Source: Thainema sp966674685 (GTDB taxonomy: Bacteria; Cyanobacteriota; Cyanobacteriia; Phormidesmidales; Phormidesmidaceae). Taken from it: a stretch of 64,000 bases of DNA. Under the pieces are notes generated by a model, which was not told where the DNA came from, did no database searches, and saw nothing but the letters and a program-made list of their open reading frames with translations. The stretch's first letter is position 1, and every line of letters begins with the position of its first letter. Location: contig CBKWJC010000020.1 in the NCBI GenBank assembly GCA_966674685.1, forward strand, positions 13,298 to 77,297. The letters are read 5' to 3'. Position numbers and translations under genes: made by a program. Shown here piece by piece: positions 1-8,973 of the stretch.

Positions 1-419
1 ATGATCTCAAGCCGTTTAACTAAATGCATACTAAATTGTCCTAATTTTATTTTGTGGCATCTTGTAGCTGACTATTGAGCGAGATAACCTCATCTGGCCA
101 TCTATCACAATCTATCTACTGCAATGGGTGATCCGCGATCGCAGTTTTAATCAAAATTCAATGAGGGGGTCAACTGCTAATACTGTCGCTATCCCTAATC
201 TAGAAACGTTGCCCCAAACTAGGCGGGGGACTTCATAATTTTCTACATTACTCAGCGTTTAAAGAAGTGAGGCGAGAGGAGTGAGGAGTAGGGGCTGTAA
301 AGGAGTTTTTAATTTTGAGTGATTAGTTTTGAATGATTAATCAACTCAACACTCAAAACTTAAAATTCAAAACTCACCGCTCAGAACTCAAAACTCACCA
401 CTCAAAACTCAGAGAAAAA
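1..419. other. Intergenic, low-complexity ACTCAAA tract
   Basis: No gene seen. The proximal half is ordinary AT-rich spacer. Positions 267-289 hold one copy of a purine-rich dispersed word (GTGAGGCGAGAGGAGTGAGG and a little more) followed by GGGCTGTAAAGG. Positions about 335-415 hold imperfect copies of ACTCAAA/ACTCACC just beyond the stop of the permease gene. The same two kinds of text recur together at 1930-2060. Confidence 0.7.
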
Positions 420-1409
420 TCAACTCCAGAGAAACTGAATGAGCTGAAAATAAACCGGAATGCCAATAATAATGTTGAACGGAAACGTCAGCGCTAGGGC
501 CATTGAGATATACAGGCTGGGGTTTGCTTCCGGAACCGTTAAACGCATTGCGGCGGGAACGGCAATGTAGGAGGCGCTGGCGCAGAGGACGGCAAATAAC
601 AGGGCATCGCCGACGGACATGTGGATGAAAAATGCGATCGCAATACCAATCGCGGCATTGAGCAACGGCATCAGAATTGAAAAGCTGATCAGGAACGTGC
701 CGCCTTTGCGTAGATCTTGAAACCGACGCGCAGCCACCAGTCCCATATCCAGCAAAAAGAAGGTGAGTACGCCATAGAACATGTCACCCGTAAAGGGTCG
801 GAGGCTATCCCAACCGCTTTTACCTGTCGCCAAACCAACCAGCAGGCTGCCGACGAGGAGAAAAACGGAGCCGTTTAGGAAAGACTCTCGCAGGACTTCA
901 CCCCAAGAAAATTCTTCTTCGGACTCGCCATCTTCGGCTTTGCCACGACTGATAAATACCCGCACCAGCAGGAGACCAACGATGATCGCTGGAGATTCCA
1001 TCAGGGCCAGCGCTGCCACCATGTGTCCGCCAAAATCTACGTTCAGCCGCGTTAGAAAGGTGCTAGCTGTGACGAATGTAACCGCACTAATGGAGCCGTA
1101 AGTAGCTGCGATCGCAGCCGCATTGTAGACATCCAGCTTCCAGCGCAGAATAAAAAACGAGTAAACCGGGACAATTGCCGCCACCACTATCGACGCAATG
1201 AGTGCGGTCGCAATATCTGGAGTTAGGCCACTGTCATGCAGTTCATGCCCTCCTTTAAAGCCAATTGCCAATAGTAAATAGAGGGAAAAAAGCTTGGGAA
1301 TGGGCTGAGGAATTTCTAAATCAGACTTAACGGCAACAGCAACTAAGCCAATAAAAAAGAACAAAATGGGCGGATTTACAATGTTAGACAGGATTAGGTT
1401 TGAGTTCAT
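420..1409 (-). CDS. SbtA-family sodium-dependent bicarbonate permease
   Basis: Polytopic inner-membrane protein of the SbtA (DUF897) family, whose characterised members import bicarbonate with sodium as part of the CO2-concentrating mechanism. About ten hydrophobic helices fall in two halves, separated by an acidic cytosolic loop near residues 155-170 (GKAEDGESEEEFSW). The second half has LCASASYIAVPAAMRL and then EANPSLYISMALALTFPFNI, in the places where Synechocystis SbtA has its ASSSDISGPPTLR and ANPSAYIG segments. At 329 residues it is shorter than the roughly 370-residue carboxysomal-type SbtA, mainly in the central loop. No PII-like sbtB gene is visible on either side. The ATG at 1409 gives a natural hydrophobic N terminus. 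The family is clear; bicarbonate as substrate is inferred. Confidence 0.85.
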   Translation of the reverse strand: MNSNLILSNIVNPPILFFFIGLVAVAVKSDLEIPQPIPKLFSLYLLLAIGFKGGHELHDSGLTPDIATALIASIVVAAIVPVYSFFILRWKLDVYNAAAIAATYGSISAVTFVTASTFLTRLNVDFGGHMVAALALMESPAIIVGLLLVRVFISRGKAEDGESEEEFSWGEVLRESFLNGSVFLLVGSLLVGLATGKSGWDSLRPFTGDMFYGVLTFFLLDMGLVAARRFQDLRKGGTFLISFSILMPLLNAAIGIAIAFFIHMSVGDALLFAVLCASASYIAVPAAMRLTVPEANPSLYISMALALTFPFNIIIGIPVYFQLIQFLWS

Positions 1410-2092
1410 ATATCAACACATCAGATGAATAGCTCTCGACAGTAATCCACTTCAGCGAAAGGCCACAATTAGCCAGCAATGTACAGCCTAAGCTACAACA
1501 GCTTAGTTGCAAAACTCGTGACAAGCCAACCCTCTACACTAAACGGCTCTGTGCTGTGACTTGATTGGATAACACTAAGCAAGATTTAGTCTATCTGTAA
1601 CGGAAGAATCACAATAAACAGCAATAAAAAGATGTTTAATTTTACATTCATGCCGATCAAAACCATGTCATTTTGTGCTTAATGCCAATTCCACATACAA
1701 CACACCAATTTATATTGAGTAAAACGCTGGTTTCACGAAAAATAAATTAACGGTTCTCCCCCGGATGTTATGCAAAAGCACGCAAGACAATAGCCATCGA
1801 CATTCAATGTGACCACTTGCCATACTCTTCCAGTCAGTTCTAGACGACTGTAGCAGCCAATAATCAACGAGCTGCCAGTCCTTAGCTTGTCTTAAACAGT
1901 TTCATGCACTTCATAACTTGACTGAGTAAAAAGTGAGGCGAGAGGAGTGAGGAGTGAGGCGTAAAGGCTGTAAAGACTCAAGATTCAAGACCCAAGACTC
2001 AAAGCTCAAAGCTCAAAACTCAAAACTCAAAACTCAAAACTTTCAACTCAAAACTCAACACTGAATTCACCTGTATCACCGATACTCCTTAC
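1410..2092. other. Intergenic region with dispersed repeat text
   Basis: No convincing gene. It holds the upstream region of the SbtA-like gene and the downstream region of sirB1. Positions 1933-1955 repeat the purine-rich word of 267-289, and about 1978-2060 is a run of imperfect ACTCAAAACTCAAAGCTC units ending near the sirB1 stop. No riboswitch or clear operator was recognised. Confidence 0.6.
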
Positions 2093-2908
2093 CTATTCCA
2101 TCTGCTCAATTAGTCGCTGAATCACATCGGCATCCTGCGCTAGCGGTACGGTGTTGAGATAGTGGCTCAAATCGACTTTGGCTTCCGTCCAGCGTCCGGT
2201 GTGGTAGTACAAAATTCCGCGATCGCGCTGCTCCATCACATTGTCCGGAAAAATCAGCATAATTCGCTCGATCGTAGACAGCGTTTTGAGCAGTTCGCCC
2301 TGCTTCAGGTAAATTGCCTTCAGGTTACTCAGGATCCGCATCAGAAATTGGCGCTTATCTACCACATCCAAAAACTGATCCTGGAGCCGTGCCGCTGGCC
2401 CATAGAGTTGCTTCAGCAGGTTTTCGCAGTCTTCGGCAAATAGAATCTCGCCGTTGTGAAACACATCGACAAAGATTTCCATCTCCTGCTGCACCGGACG
2501 AATCAGAAAATGCCCCGGTAAGCCAACGCCTGCCATCGGAAAGTCGATCCGCTGGGCAACTTCCAGATACACCAGCGATAGCGTAATCGGAATGCCCGTG
2601 CGCCGCTCAATCACGTCGTTCAAAAAGCTATTGCGCGGATCGTAGTAGGTCTCGGAGTCGCCGTGGTAGCCGAGGTCGTTAAATAGGTACTGATTGACGG
2701 TCTGAATTATCCGCATCGGATAGCGCTCATCGGGCAATCGCTCAGTCACCTCGTCAGCCATCGTATCGAGGGCATTCAGATATTCTTCAACGTCGAGGGT
2801 GGGATATTCTTCCTGGGCGATGTAAAGTGCGGCGGCGGCTAAGTTGATGTCATCGTCGGGTTTCTGTAGCTCATGGTAAAGATTCTGTCGCCCCAGGGGA
2901 AATTCCAT
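2093..2908 (-). CDS. SirB1 family protein, transglutaminase-like with TPR tail
   Basis: A 271-residue soluble protein of the SirB1/YchA family. The N-terminal two thirds hold the SirB1 domain: NSFLNDVIERRTGIPITLSL near residues 93-112, then AGVGLPGHFLIRP with the conserved histidine near residue 132, the same order as in transglutaminase-like folds. The C-terminal third (about residues 185-271) reads as tetratricopeptide helices, including AIYLKQGELLKTLSTIERIM and RDRGILYYHTGRWTEAKVDL. Length is normal for the family. The biochemical role of SirB1 proteins is not settled. It stands alone, with the ACTCAAA tract after its stop. Confidence 0.85.
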   Translation of the reverse strand: MEFPLGRQNLYHELQKPDDDINLAAAALYIAQEEYPTLDVEEYLNALDTMADEVTERLPDERYPMRIIQTVNQYLFNDLGYHGDSETYYDPRNSFLNDVIERRTGIPITLSLVYLEVAQRIDFPMAGVGLPGHFLIRPVQQEMEIFVDVFHNGEILFAEDCENLLKQLYGPAARLQDQFLDVVDKRQFLMRILSNLKAIYLKQGELLKTLSTIERIMLIFPDNVMEQRDRGILYYHTGRWTEAKVDLSHYLNTVPLAQDADVIQRLIEQME

Positions 2909-3223
2909 TCCGACTCCTAGCTGATTTCAGATGCGTCGCTCCTCATGCAGCTTATCGAATATTGTGCGTGTTCAGCTATATCGATCAGGCTCATTGTGCT
3001 AAAAGGCAAAGCTATCTCCTTTGTTTGCTTATCGGCAATGCACTCTATTGGATCTGCGATCGCAACCAAATGACCTGCTCGGGTAATTCCAGGATTCAGA
3101 CATGCATTTAAAGTAGCTATTAAAGCCATATTTATGGTGTAAACACGCTCAACTTTGACTTACAGAAATTCATATTGAAGTGCTGAGGTCAAATATATTA
3201 TTGAAGCCTTAATTTCTACTACT

Positions 3224-3547
3224 ATGACGACAACTCAATCTACTCCAGCCACCCAATCAGCTCCACCGACTCAACTCGCTCCATCAAAACTTCCCTCTTA
3301 TGTTTCTGCTGATGGCTCGGTTAACAGAAAAGTCGCTTTTGCCTCAGTTGGTGCTGCATTCGGCTCAATCATCAGTCTTTTTTTGACAACATTTTTACTC
3401 AGTTTGCCGATGTTAGCAGAGCTGCCAGAAGAAGATAGGGGCGCACTGAAAGCAAGTTTAACTTCAGGTCTGACTGCAATTACAACGCTACTGATAGGCT
3501 ATCAAACAAAGCCAGGAGCAAAAGACCAAGTTGTAGAAGAAGAATGA
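3224..3547 (+). CDS. Small two-helix membrane protein, unknown
   Basis: Not a family I recognise. The 107-residue product starts with a Thr/Pro/Gln-rich tail (MTTTQSTPATQSAPPTQ), then two hydrophobic stretches at about residues 38-64 and 76-94, then an acidic end. The size and hairpin topology resemble small holin-like or scaffold membrane proteins, but nothing specific supports that. It is AT-rich and contains no HIP1 octamer, like the next gene 142 bp downstream. The two could form one accessory cassette between sirB1 and the Cys-rich gene. Confidence 0.6.
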   Translation: MTTTQSTPATQSAPPTQLAPSKLPSYVSADGSVNRKVAFASVGAAFGSIISLFLTTFLLSLPMLAELPEEDRGALKASLTSGLTAITTLLIGYQTKPGAKDQVVEEE

Positions 3548-3689
3548 AGGCAGAATAAATTGACATAAAAAGAAAATTGCCGTCCATCAAATTGGACGAT
3601 GAATAACAGTTAATGATTTACATAAACCGCACCTTTAGTATGTCATAAAAATTCAGCCTAAATTCAAGCTAATTCTGGAGAAGCAACGT

Positions 3690-4256
3690 ATGGAGAATAA
3701 GACAATTGCTTTTATCTTTGGTGTTATCTTGATAGGTATAGGTATTCTTGGAGGTGGCTTTCAGCTAAGAGAACTCAATATACCGAAAGTTGGTTGGTTT
3801 CCTCGTTTCTTCTCTATCATTGTGGGTGCTTTCTTCATTGTTCTTGGAGTTGGTCTAGACACGCCTCCGGCAGTTGCTCCAGATACATCTACTTTTTCCC
3901 AAATAAATGCATCTAATAACTCAAATCAAGAAACAGTCACGGAATTTATCATTTCTGATATTCTTGGCGATGAGCAAATCAGTGAACAAGTATCGATTCT
4001 GATAGATGGTAAGTTCGTGGGAACCTTGACAGTTAATCAAGATTTTCCAGAATCAATGATAAGAGTTACAGTGCCACGTTCTGGGACTTATACTTATACA
4101 GCAGAAGCCGTAGCTACATTTGCTATAGATGGTTCTTACATCACTGTAAACGGTGCTGGTCAAGGAAATATATCTGTGGAACATGGAAGAGTATTTGATC
4201 TTGTAGGTAGTATTAGTGGCAATACTTGGTACATTTCACTACAACAGAGAGAATGA
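3690..4256 (+). CDS. Membrane-anchored beta-rich protein, unknown
   Basis: Function not recognised. The 188-residue product has two N-terminal membrane helices (about residues 5-24, IAFIFGVILIGIGILGGGF, and 38-55, FFSIIVGAFFIVLGVGL). A Ser/Thr/Asn linker follows, then a soluble domain from about residue 83 made of alternating beta-type stretches (VSILIDGKFVGTLTV, MIRVTVPRSGTYTYTAEA, FDLVGSISGNTWYISL), which looks like a small beta-sandwich. GGAGAAGC lies a few bases before the ATG and can act as a ribosome binding site. It is AT-rich and HIP1-free, matching 3224-3547 and unlike the following genes. Confidence 0.65.
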   Translation: MENKTIAFIFGVILIGIGILGGGFQLRELNIPKVGWFPRFFSIIVGAFFIVLGVGLDTPPAVAPDTSTFSQINASNNSNQETVTEFIISDILGDEQISEQVSILIDGKFVGTLTVNQDFPESMIRVTVPRSGTYTYTAEAVATFAIDGSYITVNGAGQGNISVEHGRVFDLVGSISGNTWYISLQQRE

Positions 4257-4346
4257 GAGCTATTTTACAAAGCGCGATCGCATCCACGCATTAAATAAAA
4301 ACACCAATAGCTTTTCAGGAAAACGTACGGGCGATAGAGTTTGAAC

Positions 4347-4544
4347 ATGTCTGATCCACCGTCTTACTTAACCCCGGAAGAACTTCAGCGCTGGCAGTTT
4401 GGGCTACAGCAGGCCAATCTGAACAACATTTTCTGCCACTGCCGCGACTGTGATGAAACCTGGGTCGCGTCATCTGAAGAGGATTGCGCCTGTGGCAGCA
4501 GCAATGTCGAACATATTGCCTGCTGGCAGTTTCCTGACGATTAA
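4347..4544 (+). CDS. Small Cys-rich putative metal-binding protein
   Basis: A 65-residue acidic protein with a cysteine cluster, CHCRDC near residues 30-35, then CAC near 48-50 and a last Cys near residue 59. The pattern suggests a small zinc or metal ribbon. The N-terminal half is SDPPSYLTPEELQRWQFG. An upstream TTG at 4341 is in frame, but the ATG at 4347 is preferred. The stop lies 15 bp before the ATG of the methyltransferase gene, so the two are probably co-transcribed. No function is assigned. Confidence 0.65.
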   Translation: MSDPPSYLTPEELQRWQFGLQQANLNNIFCHCRDCDETWVASSEEDCACGSSNVEHIACWQFPDD

Positions 4545-4559
4545 GGTTTGAGCTACGGT

Positions 4560-5366
4560 ATGTCTGATGCAACGGAATTTGACGTGGGCTTTACCTCAAA
4601 AGTCATGGCAGCCAGTCGCGCCATTGAAACAGAGCGTGTTGATGCCCTGTTTACAGACCCGTTTGCTAGGCAATTAGCGGGTGAAGAAACAATTCAAGCT
4701 GCCCTGCCGTTGTTAGATGAAGATGAGCAGCAGGGTAGACCGTTTGCTCCCGTGCGGACTCGTTTTTTTGACGACTTTCTAACTCAAACTGCTCATAACA
4801 GTCGGCAAGTTGTTCTGCTGGGAGCAGGTATGGATACGAGAGCATTTCGCATGAATTGGGCACCTGAAACGCAGCTTTATGAAATTGATCAAAGCCACGT
4901 ACTGAATTACAAAGAAGCCGCTTTAGCTGGAGTTCAACCAAACTGTAATCGTCACTCAATTTGCGCTGATTTAACGGAATCGCTTTGGCCTGAACGGCTG
5001 CTTAAAAAAGGGTATCAACCGTCAGAACCTTCCATCTGGCTATTAGAAGGACTGCTTTACTATCTCAGTACACAAGATGTTGATCGCTTACTCAAACAAA
5101 TTGAAAATCTGGCGGCAGCAGGAAGCTGGTTAGGGGCAGATGTTATTAACACGGCAATCTTGAACGGGTCTGAACCTTGGGCCAAGCATTGGCGGTTTGG
5201 TTGCGATCAGCCTGAGTCATTTTTTGCTAATTATGGTTGGCAAGCTACAGCCGTTCAGCCAGGGGAAGCAGGGGCTACATTTGGCCGATTTACGAACCCA
5301 TTTTGCGATCGCAATATTACAGATGCACCCCACAAATTTTTCGTCGTGGCCTCTAGACACAAGTAA
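4560..5366 (+). CDS. LCM-family SAM-dependent methyltransferase
   Basis: Class I SAM-dependent O-methyltransferase of the leucine carboxyl methyltransferase/PPM-related bacterial family. Motif I is VVLLGAGMDTRAFRM near residue 80; the acidic loop LYEIDQSHVLNYK follows; the hallmark IWLLEGLLYYL is near residue 158. In this family these residues bind SAM; the substrate of bacterial members is usually unknown. The ATG at 4560 is chosen over an in-frame TTG at 4548, because the family usually begins close to the region matching SDATEFDVGFTSKVMAASRA. It follows the Cys-rich gene closely and is soluble. Confidence 0.85.
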   Translation: MSDATEFDVGFTSKVMAASRAIETERVDALFTDPFARQLAGEETIQAALPLLDEDEQQGRPFAPVRTRFFDDFLTQTAHNSRQVVLLGAGMDTRAFRMNWAPETQLYEIDQSHVLNYKEAALAGVQPNCNRHSICADLTESLWPERLLKKGYQPSEPSIWLLEGLLYYLSTQDVDRLLKQIENLAAAGSWLGADVINTAILNGSEPWAKHWRFGCDQPESFFANYGWQATAVQPGEAGATFGRFTNPFCDRNITDAPHKFFVVASRHK

Positions 5367-5400
5367 TTTTCAATGTGAGATCGCAACGGGTAACTGGATA

Positions 5401-5485
5401 GAACCAAGATCTAGCAGGATATTTTGCCGCCGCGATGCGGCGGCAAAATATCCGCTTCGGGTTCTCAACGTGCAAGGTGCGAGTA
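5401..5485 (-). repeat. Z-family hairpin element (core TTGCCGCCGC)
   Basis: Core stem of 17 bp, perfect, 5417-5433 against 5437-5453 with a 3-base loop. GAACC at 5401 pairs with GGGTTC at 5459-5464 further out. Read on the minus strand it starts ACTCGCACCTTGCACGTTGA and continues GAACCCGAAGCGG. The same lead-in is found at 13955 and 45836. It sits between convergent genes and may end both transcripts, but has no T tract. Confidence 0.75.
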
Positions 5486-5487
5486 AC

Positions 5488-7071
5488 CTAATCCTCGTAA
5501 TCACCGCCTGCCCCATACTGCCAAGCATCCTGCCAGCGATGCCAGCGATAGCGCTGCTCTGGCGGCAACTGCTCAATCCAGCCACTCAGTGGACTGTCTA
5601 GCGCATTCAATGCACTGTATAGCGACAGTCCGCCATAGTGCCGCATCCAGTCGAGTAAGCTACCCAGGCCGACCTGCGGCACAATCTGCGTCACCATCAG
5701 CGGTCGGGCAGCGGTTGCCTTAAGCAGCGTCTTCGTCAGAGCCGGAAACTGCACCACGTCTTGCATAAATGGCTTCAGCACCTCATCTCCCAGGCTGGCC
5801 ATCTGCTGAAACACGCTGGAGAGCAGTTCATTGATTTGATTGGGTGCCAGCGACTGGTTCATCCCCACACTCATTGAACGCTGAAACAGCCAGGTGACCG
5901 ACAGATTAGGCTGATAGGGCTGGAGCAGCTTTAGGTCAGCTTCACCTAACTGATCGCAGCGCAACGCCTCGTCGATGCCCCTAGTTAACCGCTTCAGATG
6001 GCGAATCATCGCGCCAAATCCGCCAAAACTGAGCGGTGACTGGCTGCCGCTGCTGTCGCCAATGGGCAGCAGTCGATCATAGGGATAGCGCAACGGGCTT
6101 TGACGGTAGCAGGGGAAAAAGCCAAACAGTGCCCGCTGCATCTCTAGCTGGTCTAGGTCAATATTTTGATAGGTCGGTAAAAGCTGAAAATACTCTTCAA
6201 ATAAAGCTTCCAGGCCCAGCCGATCTGGATGAGCGTCCACATAGGTAAACAGGTACGTCGTGCGGCCATCCCGCGCCGGAAACGCCTCCCAGAAATACTG
6301 GCACTGATTGCGAATTGGCGTAAACGAGGCAATTAAATCGCCCGTTTCATTCTGCTCGTAGCCTTGAGCACAGGTACCCACCACTAAACACACTGCATCC
6401 GGCTTTTGGCCTCCCCGCACATGGCGCACAATGGGCGAAAAATGACCCATCGCATCCAGCAAGAGCCGCGCCGTCAGGGATTTGGCCAGCGGGGAAGCAT
6501 CCTGCTGATGGATATATTTCACCTGTACGCCATTGTTATAAACAATCACCGACTCAAAAGAGGCATATTCAATCAGTTCTCCCCCCGCCGCGAGGAACTT
6601 TTGCTTGAGCGTTTCCAGCAGATAAACGGGGTCAACGCCAACATTCAGCACGTCGCGCACCCAAAAGTCCGGCCCCTCGTGGAAATGAATCCGGCCTGGG
6701 TTATATTCAGTTGCGATCGCGCTTTCCAGTTCAGCTTCAGTTAGCAAGCCCAGATCGACCAGTTCCTGCAGTTCTCGGCGCGAGATATTCCACTCCTGGT
6801 CGCGCCCCCGCAGTTGTCCCCGCTCCAGCAGCGCCACTCGCCAACCCTGCTGCGCCAGTGCCGCTCCCATCAGGATGCCGAGAGTGCCACCACAGATAAC
6901 AGCGTCCCAATCAGGCGCACTATTCAGTGCCTCAGCGGTCGTTGTAATTACATCCGGATGCGGCTGGGGTGCATTTCCCTGCCGATACTGCTGCCACACC
7001 TGATCGGCACGGCGCAGGCGCTCAAGTGTCTTATCAGGCAAAGACGAGAGATACTGCTCGGTAAGAGACAT
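5488..7071 (-). CDS. cruP: Lycopene cyclase family flavoprotein, CruP/CruA type
   Basis: FAD-dependent oxidoreductase-fold protein of the CruA/CruP lycopene cyclase family, acting on carotenoids at the membrane. The Rossmann motif is visible near residue 55-80 (VICGGTLGILMGAALAQQGW, then RVALLERG), followed by RDQEWNISRRELQEL, and a substrate-domain segment LLDAMGHFSPIVRHVRGG. Near the middle is LPIGDSSGSQSPLSFGGFGA, the second FAD contact. At about 527 residues it fits CruP better than the longer CruA, but the two are hard to separate by eye and CruP enzymatic activity is debated. A TTG at 7116 would add 15 residues; the ATG at 7071 (MSLTEQYL) is preferred. Its stop lies just past the Z-family hairpin. 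Confidence 0.75.
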   Translation of the reverse strand: MSLTEQYLSSLPDKTLERLRRADQVWQQYRQGNAPQPHPDVITTTAEALNSAPDWDAVICGGTLGILMGAALAQQGWRVALLERGQLRGRDQEWNISRRELQELVDLGLLTEAELESAIATEYNPGRIHFHEGPDFWVRDVLNVGVDPVYLLETLKQKFLAAGGELIEYASFESVIVYNNGVQVKYIHQQDASPLAKSLTARLLLDAMGHFSPIVRHVRGGQKPDAVCLVVGTCAQGYEQNETGDLIASFTPIRNQCQYFWEAFPARDGRTTYLFTYVDAHPDRLGLEALFEEYFQLLPTYQNIDLDQLEMQRALFGFFPCYRQSPLRYPYDRLLPIGDSSGSQSPLSFGGFGAMIRHLKRLTRGIDEALRCDQLGEADLKLLQPYQPNLSVTWLFQRSMSVGMNQSLAPNQINELLSSVFQQMASLGDEVLKPFMQDVVQFPALTKTLLKATAARPLMVTQIVPQVGLGSLLDWMRHYGGLSLYSALNALDSPLSGWIEQLPPEQRYRWHRWQDAWQYGAGGDYED

Positions 7072-7482
7072 AGATTGATGACGATAGCGGCTGTTCTCTC
7101 TATAGCTATAGCCCAAAAACTAAAAGATATGCCACTTTTCAAGTCTTGAGAGAAATCTCCCCACCAACACCACCGACTTTGGGGGATTCTGCGATCGCAA
7201 TATAGCCTTACAGAATCAAGCTAAGCACGTGGCGCTATGCCAGATACAAGTTGAGCAGTTCCGACTCATTTCAACCGATCTAAAATATGACAAGCCCATC
7301 CTTCACCCACAACAAAACTCCCCCGCTCCCTTTCCCCCTTGCTCCCCCGCTCTAACTCCCCTCCCAGCCGTAACCTCTTCATCAAAAATGCAATTACCCG
7401 GAACTTAACCCAGTCCAACCCCTGTCACCTAACACCACATTCCAACCCGTTCCATACTGCCAGCACACCACTTCGAAGCGCC

Positions 7483-8190
7483 ATGATAAAACCAGATTTA
7501 CAGGGACTAGAATTCACTCCGGGTGAGGTTCGCAAGCTAACCGGAGTCGGCAAAGGACAGGTTTGGCAGCGATCTATGCTGCGACAGGCCGATCAGCGAT
7601 CGCAGTTTTTGCTGCGTCAACTGCCGGAAATAGTGGGCTTAATGCTGGTGGGTTTGTTCGGGTTCGGCATCGGCTTTCAGGGACTCAGCAATCTGAGCCA
7701 AGTTCAACTGGAAGGGGTGAATATTTGGGTGTGGCTAATTGCGATCGCAACTGCATTTAGCTTGGCCGTGGTGATTCGTTTGATTCGGATTCTCCGCAGC
7801 AGCTCGCCTGCACTGGTGCGGCTGCTGGAAGATGTGGAGCGCTACAATGCCGTGATTCGGGCGATTGATATTAATGACCAAATCGAAGCGGCAGGTAATC
7901 CTGATGTGGCACTTAGCGATCGCAACCGAGTAATTGCTACGCTCTGGACGACCCGATCTGACCTAGCACGGGCGTTAAGAACTGAACGAATTCTGCGGGA
8001 AAATCAGCGCTTTATCGCCCGCAATACTGATCTGTTTTCGCATAACCTCACGTCGCTATCGGTTCTGCAAGTTTCAGATGAAGTGAACGCCCAAGGCAAA
8101 ATTTTGAATGAAGCTTTGGAAGTTGCCGTCAGTGTGCAAAACGAAATGCGATCGCTCCAACAACACGATCGATTCAATCAAGATCCTTAA
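7483..8190 (+). CDS. Two-helix membrane protein with cytosolic coiled coil
   Basis: Unrecognised 235-residue protein. After a basic N terminus (GEVRKLTGVGKGQVWQRS) come two membrane helices at about residues 48-70 (EIVGLMLVGLFGFGIGF) and 85-107 (WLIAIATAFSLAVVIRLIRIL). The rest is a charged, helical, probably cytosolic tail rich in L/A/E/R (RLLEDVERYNAVIRAIDIND, NEALEVAVSVQNEM). The open frame extends back to 7339, but the extra 48 residues are low-complexity Ser/Pro/Asn text and the ATG at 7483 is more likely. It contains HIP1 sites like its neighbours, so it looks native. Confidence 0.7.
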   Translation: MIKPDLQGLEFTPGEVRKLTGVGKGQVWQRSMLRQADQRSQFLLRQLPEIVGLMLVGLFGFGIGFQGLSNLSQVQLEGVNIWVWLIAIATAFSLAVVIRLIRILRSSSPALVRLLEDVERYNAVIRAIDINDQIEAAGNPDVALSDRNRVIATLWTTRSDLARALRTERILRENQRFIARNTDLFSHNLTSLSVLQVSDEVNAQGKILNEALEVAVSVQNEMRSLQQHDRFNQDP

Positions 8191-8244
8191 CGCCAATACT
8201 TATCCGATTCTGCTTCGGTCGTTTTCTTGGGTACAGAATGCTTG

Positions 8245-8263
8245 ATCTAGAAGTTTTCTAGAT
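8245..8263. promoter_or_regulatory. Palindrome upstream of J-domain gene
   Basis: Two perfect 8-bp half sites, ATCTAGAA and TTCTAGAT, are separated by three bases. It lies 55 bp after the stop of the membrane-protein gene and about 120 bp before the J-domain ATG. It could be an operator for the accessory pair downstream or simply a short hairpin; it has no T tract. Confidence 0.35.
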
Positions 8264-8383
8264 TAAATGAAGAATTGGTGATGTTTGATTTATATTTTCT
8301 GCTGGAAGGTGGGCACGCTGTAAAAAGTGAAGTGTGTCCCCAGTTGTTCCCATGCAAAATCAAGCTTCAGCCCCAGGGAATAT

Positions 8384-8962
8384 ATGAGCAAGAAAAAATC
8401 TTCTTCCAAGCCAAAGTCAAAATCAGCAACCACGAGACGTAAAGCACCGAATATTAATCAAGTTCGAGCACAGATTCGTCAACTAGCAAAGCAACATGGC
8501 TACGATGAGCAAATTCTATTGAGCTTTGCCGAGTTCGTGCATGGCGGAAAGTTCAAGGAAGTTGAGCCAAGTATGAACGAGATGAAAGAAGCTGTGATTG
8601 CAGCTTTCAACTGCTCATCCTATCAAGAACTCAAAAACGAAACTGCATTTGCATTGTTTATCCAAGATCAAAAACTGAAGATGAACTCAAAAGCTTCATG
8701 GCTTAAGGCTTATCGGAAGTTTGTCGGATTACCTAATAGCGAACATAATGCCATAGGCGATACCTGTATAAACGGTGTAGATGTGCTCCGGAACTTTTTA
8801 CCCTGGAAAGTTTTCAACCTAGATCCCGACAAAGCAACTGCTGATGACATCAAAACAGCATTCAACACGTTAGCTATGCAACATCATCCTGATAAAGGTG
8901 GCAATTCGGCAGTGTTTGAAGAGTTAAAAGCCATGCGAGACACATTGCTAGCAGCCTTTTAG
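8384..8962 (+). CDS. C-terminal J-domain protein
   Basis: A 192-residue protein with a Lys/Ser-rich tail (MSKKKSSSKPKSKSATTRRK), a helical middle of no known family (AQIRQLAKQHGYDEQILLSF, MKEAVIAAFNCSSYQEL), and a J domain at about residues 140-192. The HPD signature is present as QHHPDKGG with typical flanking helices (ADDIKTAFNTLAMQ and FEELKAMRDTLLAAF). J domains recruit and stimulate Hsp70/DnaK; here the domain is C-terminal and lacks the G/F and zinc regions of DnaJ, so this is a specialised co-chaperone. The ATG at 8384 is preferred to an in-frame start at 8327. Eleven bases separate it from the HNH-like gene, indicating an operon. The pair has no HIP1 octamer and is less GC-rich than its neighbours. 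Confidence 0.8.
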   Translation: MSKKKSSSKPKSKSATTRRKAPNINQVRAQIRQLAKQHGYDEQILLSFAEFVHGGKFKEVEPSMNEMKEAVIAAFNCSSYQELKNETAFALFIQDQKLKMNSKASWLKAYRKFVGLPNSEHNAIGDTCINGVDVLRNFLPWKVFNLDPDKATADDIKTAFNTLAMQHHPDKGGNSAVFEELKAMRDTLLAAF

Positions 8963-8973
8963 GGAACAGGAAA

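Noticed and set aside
2917..3129. 70-codon open frame upstream of sirB1
   Set aside because: Immediately ahead of sirB1 with no conserved features; composition like spacer.
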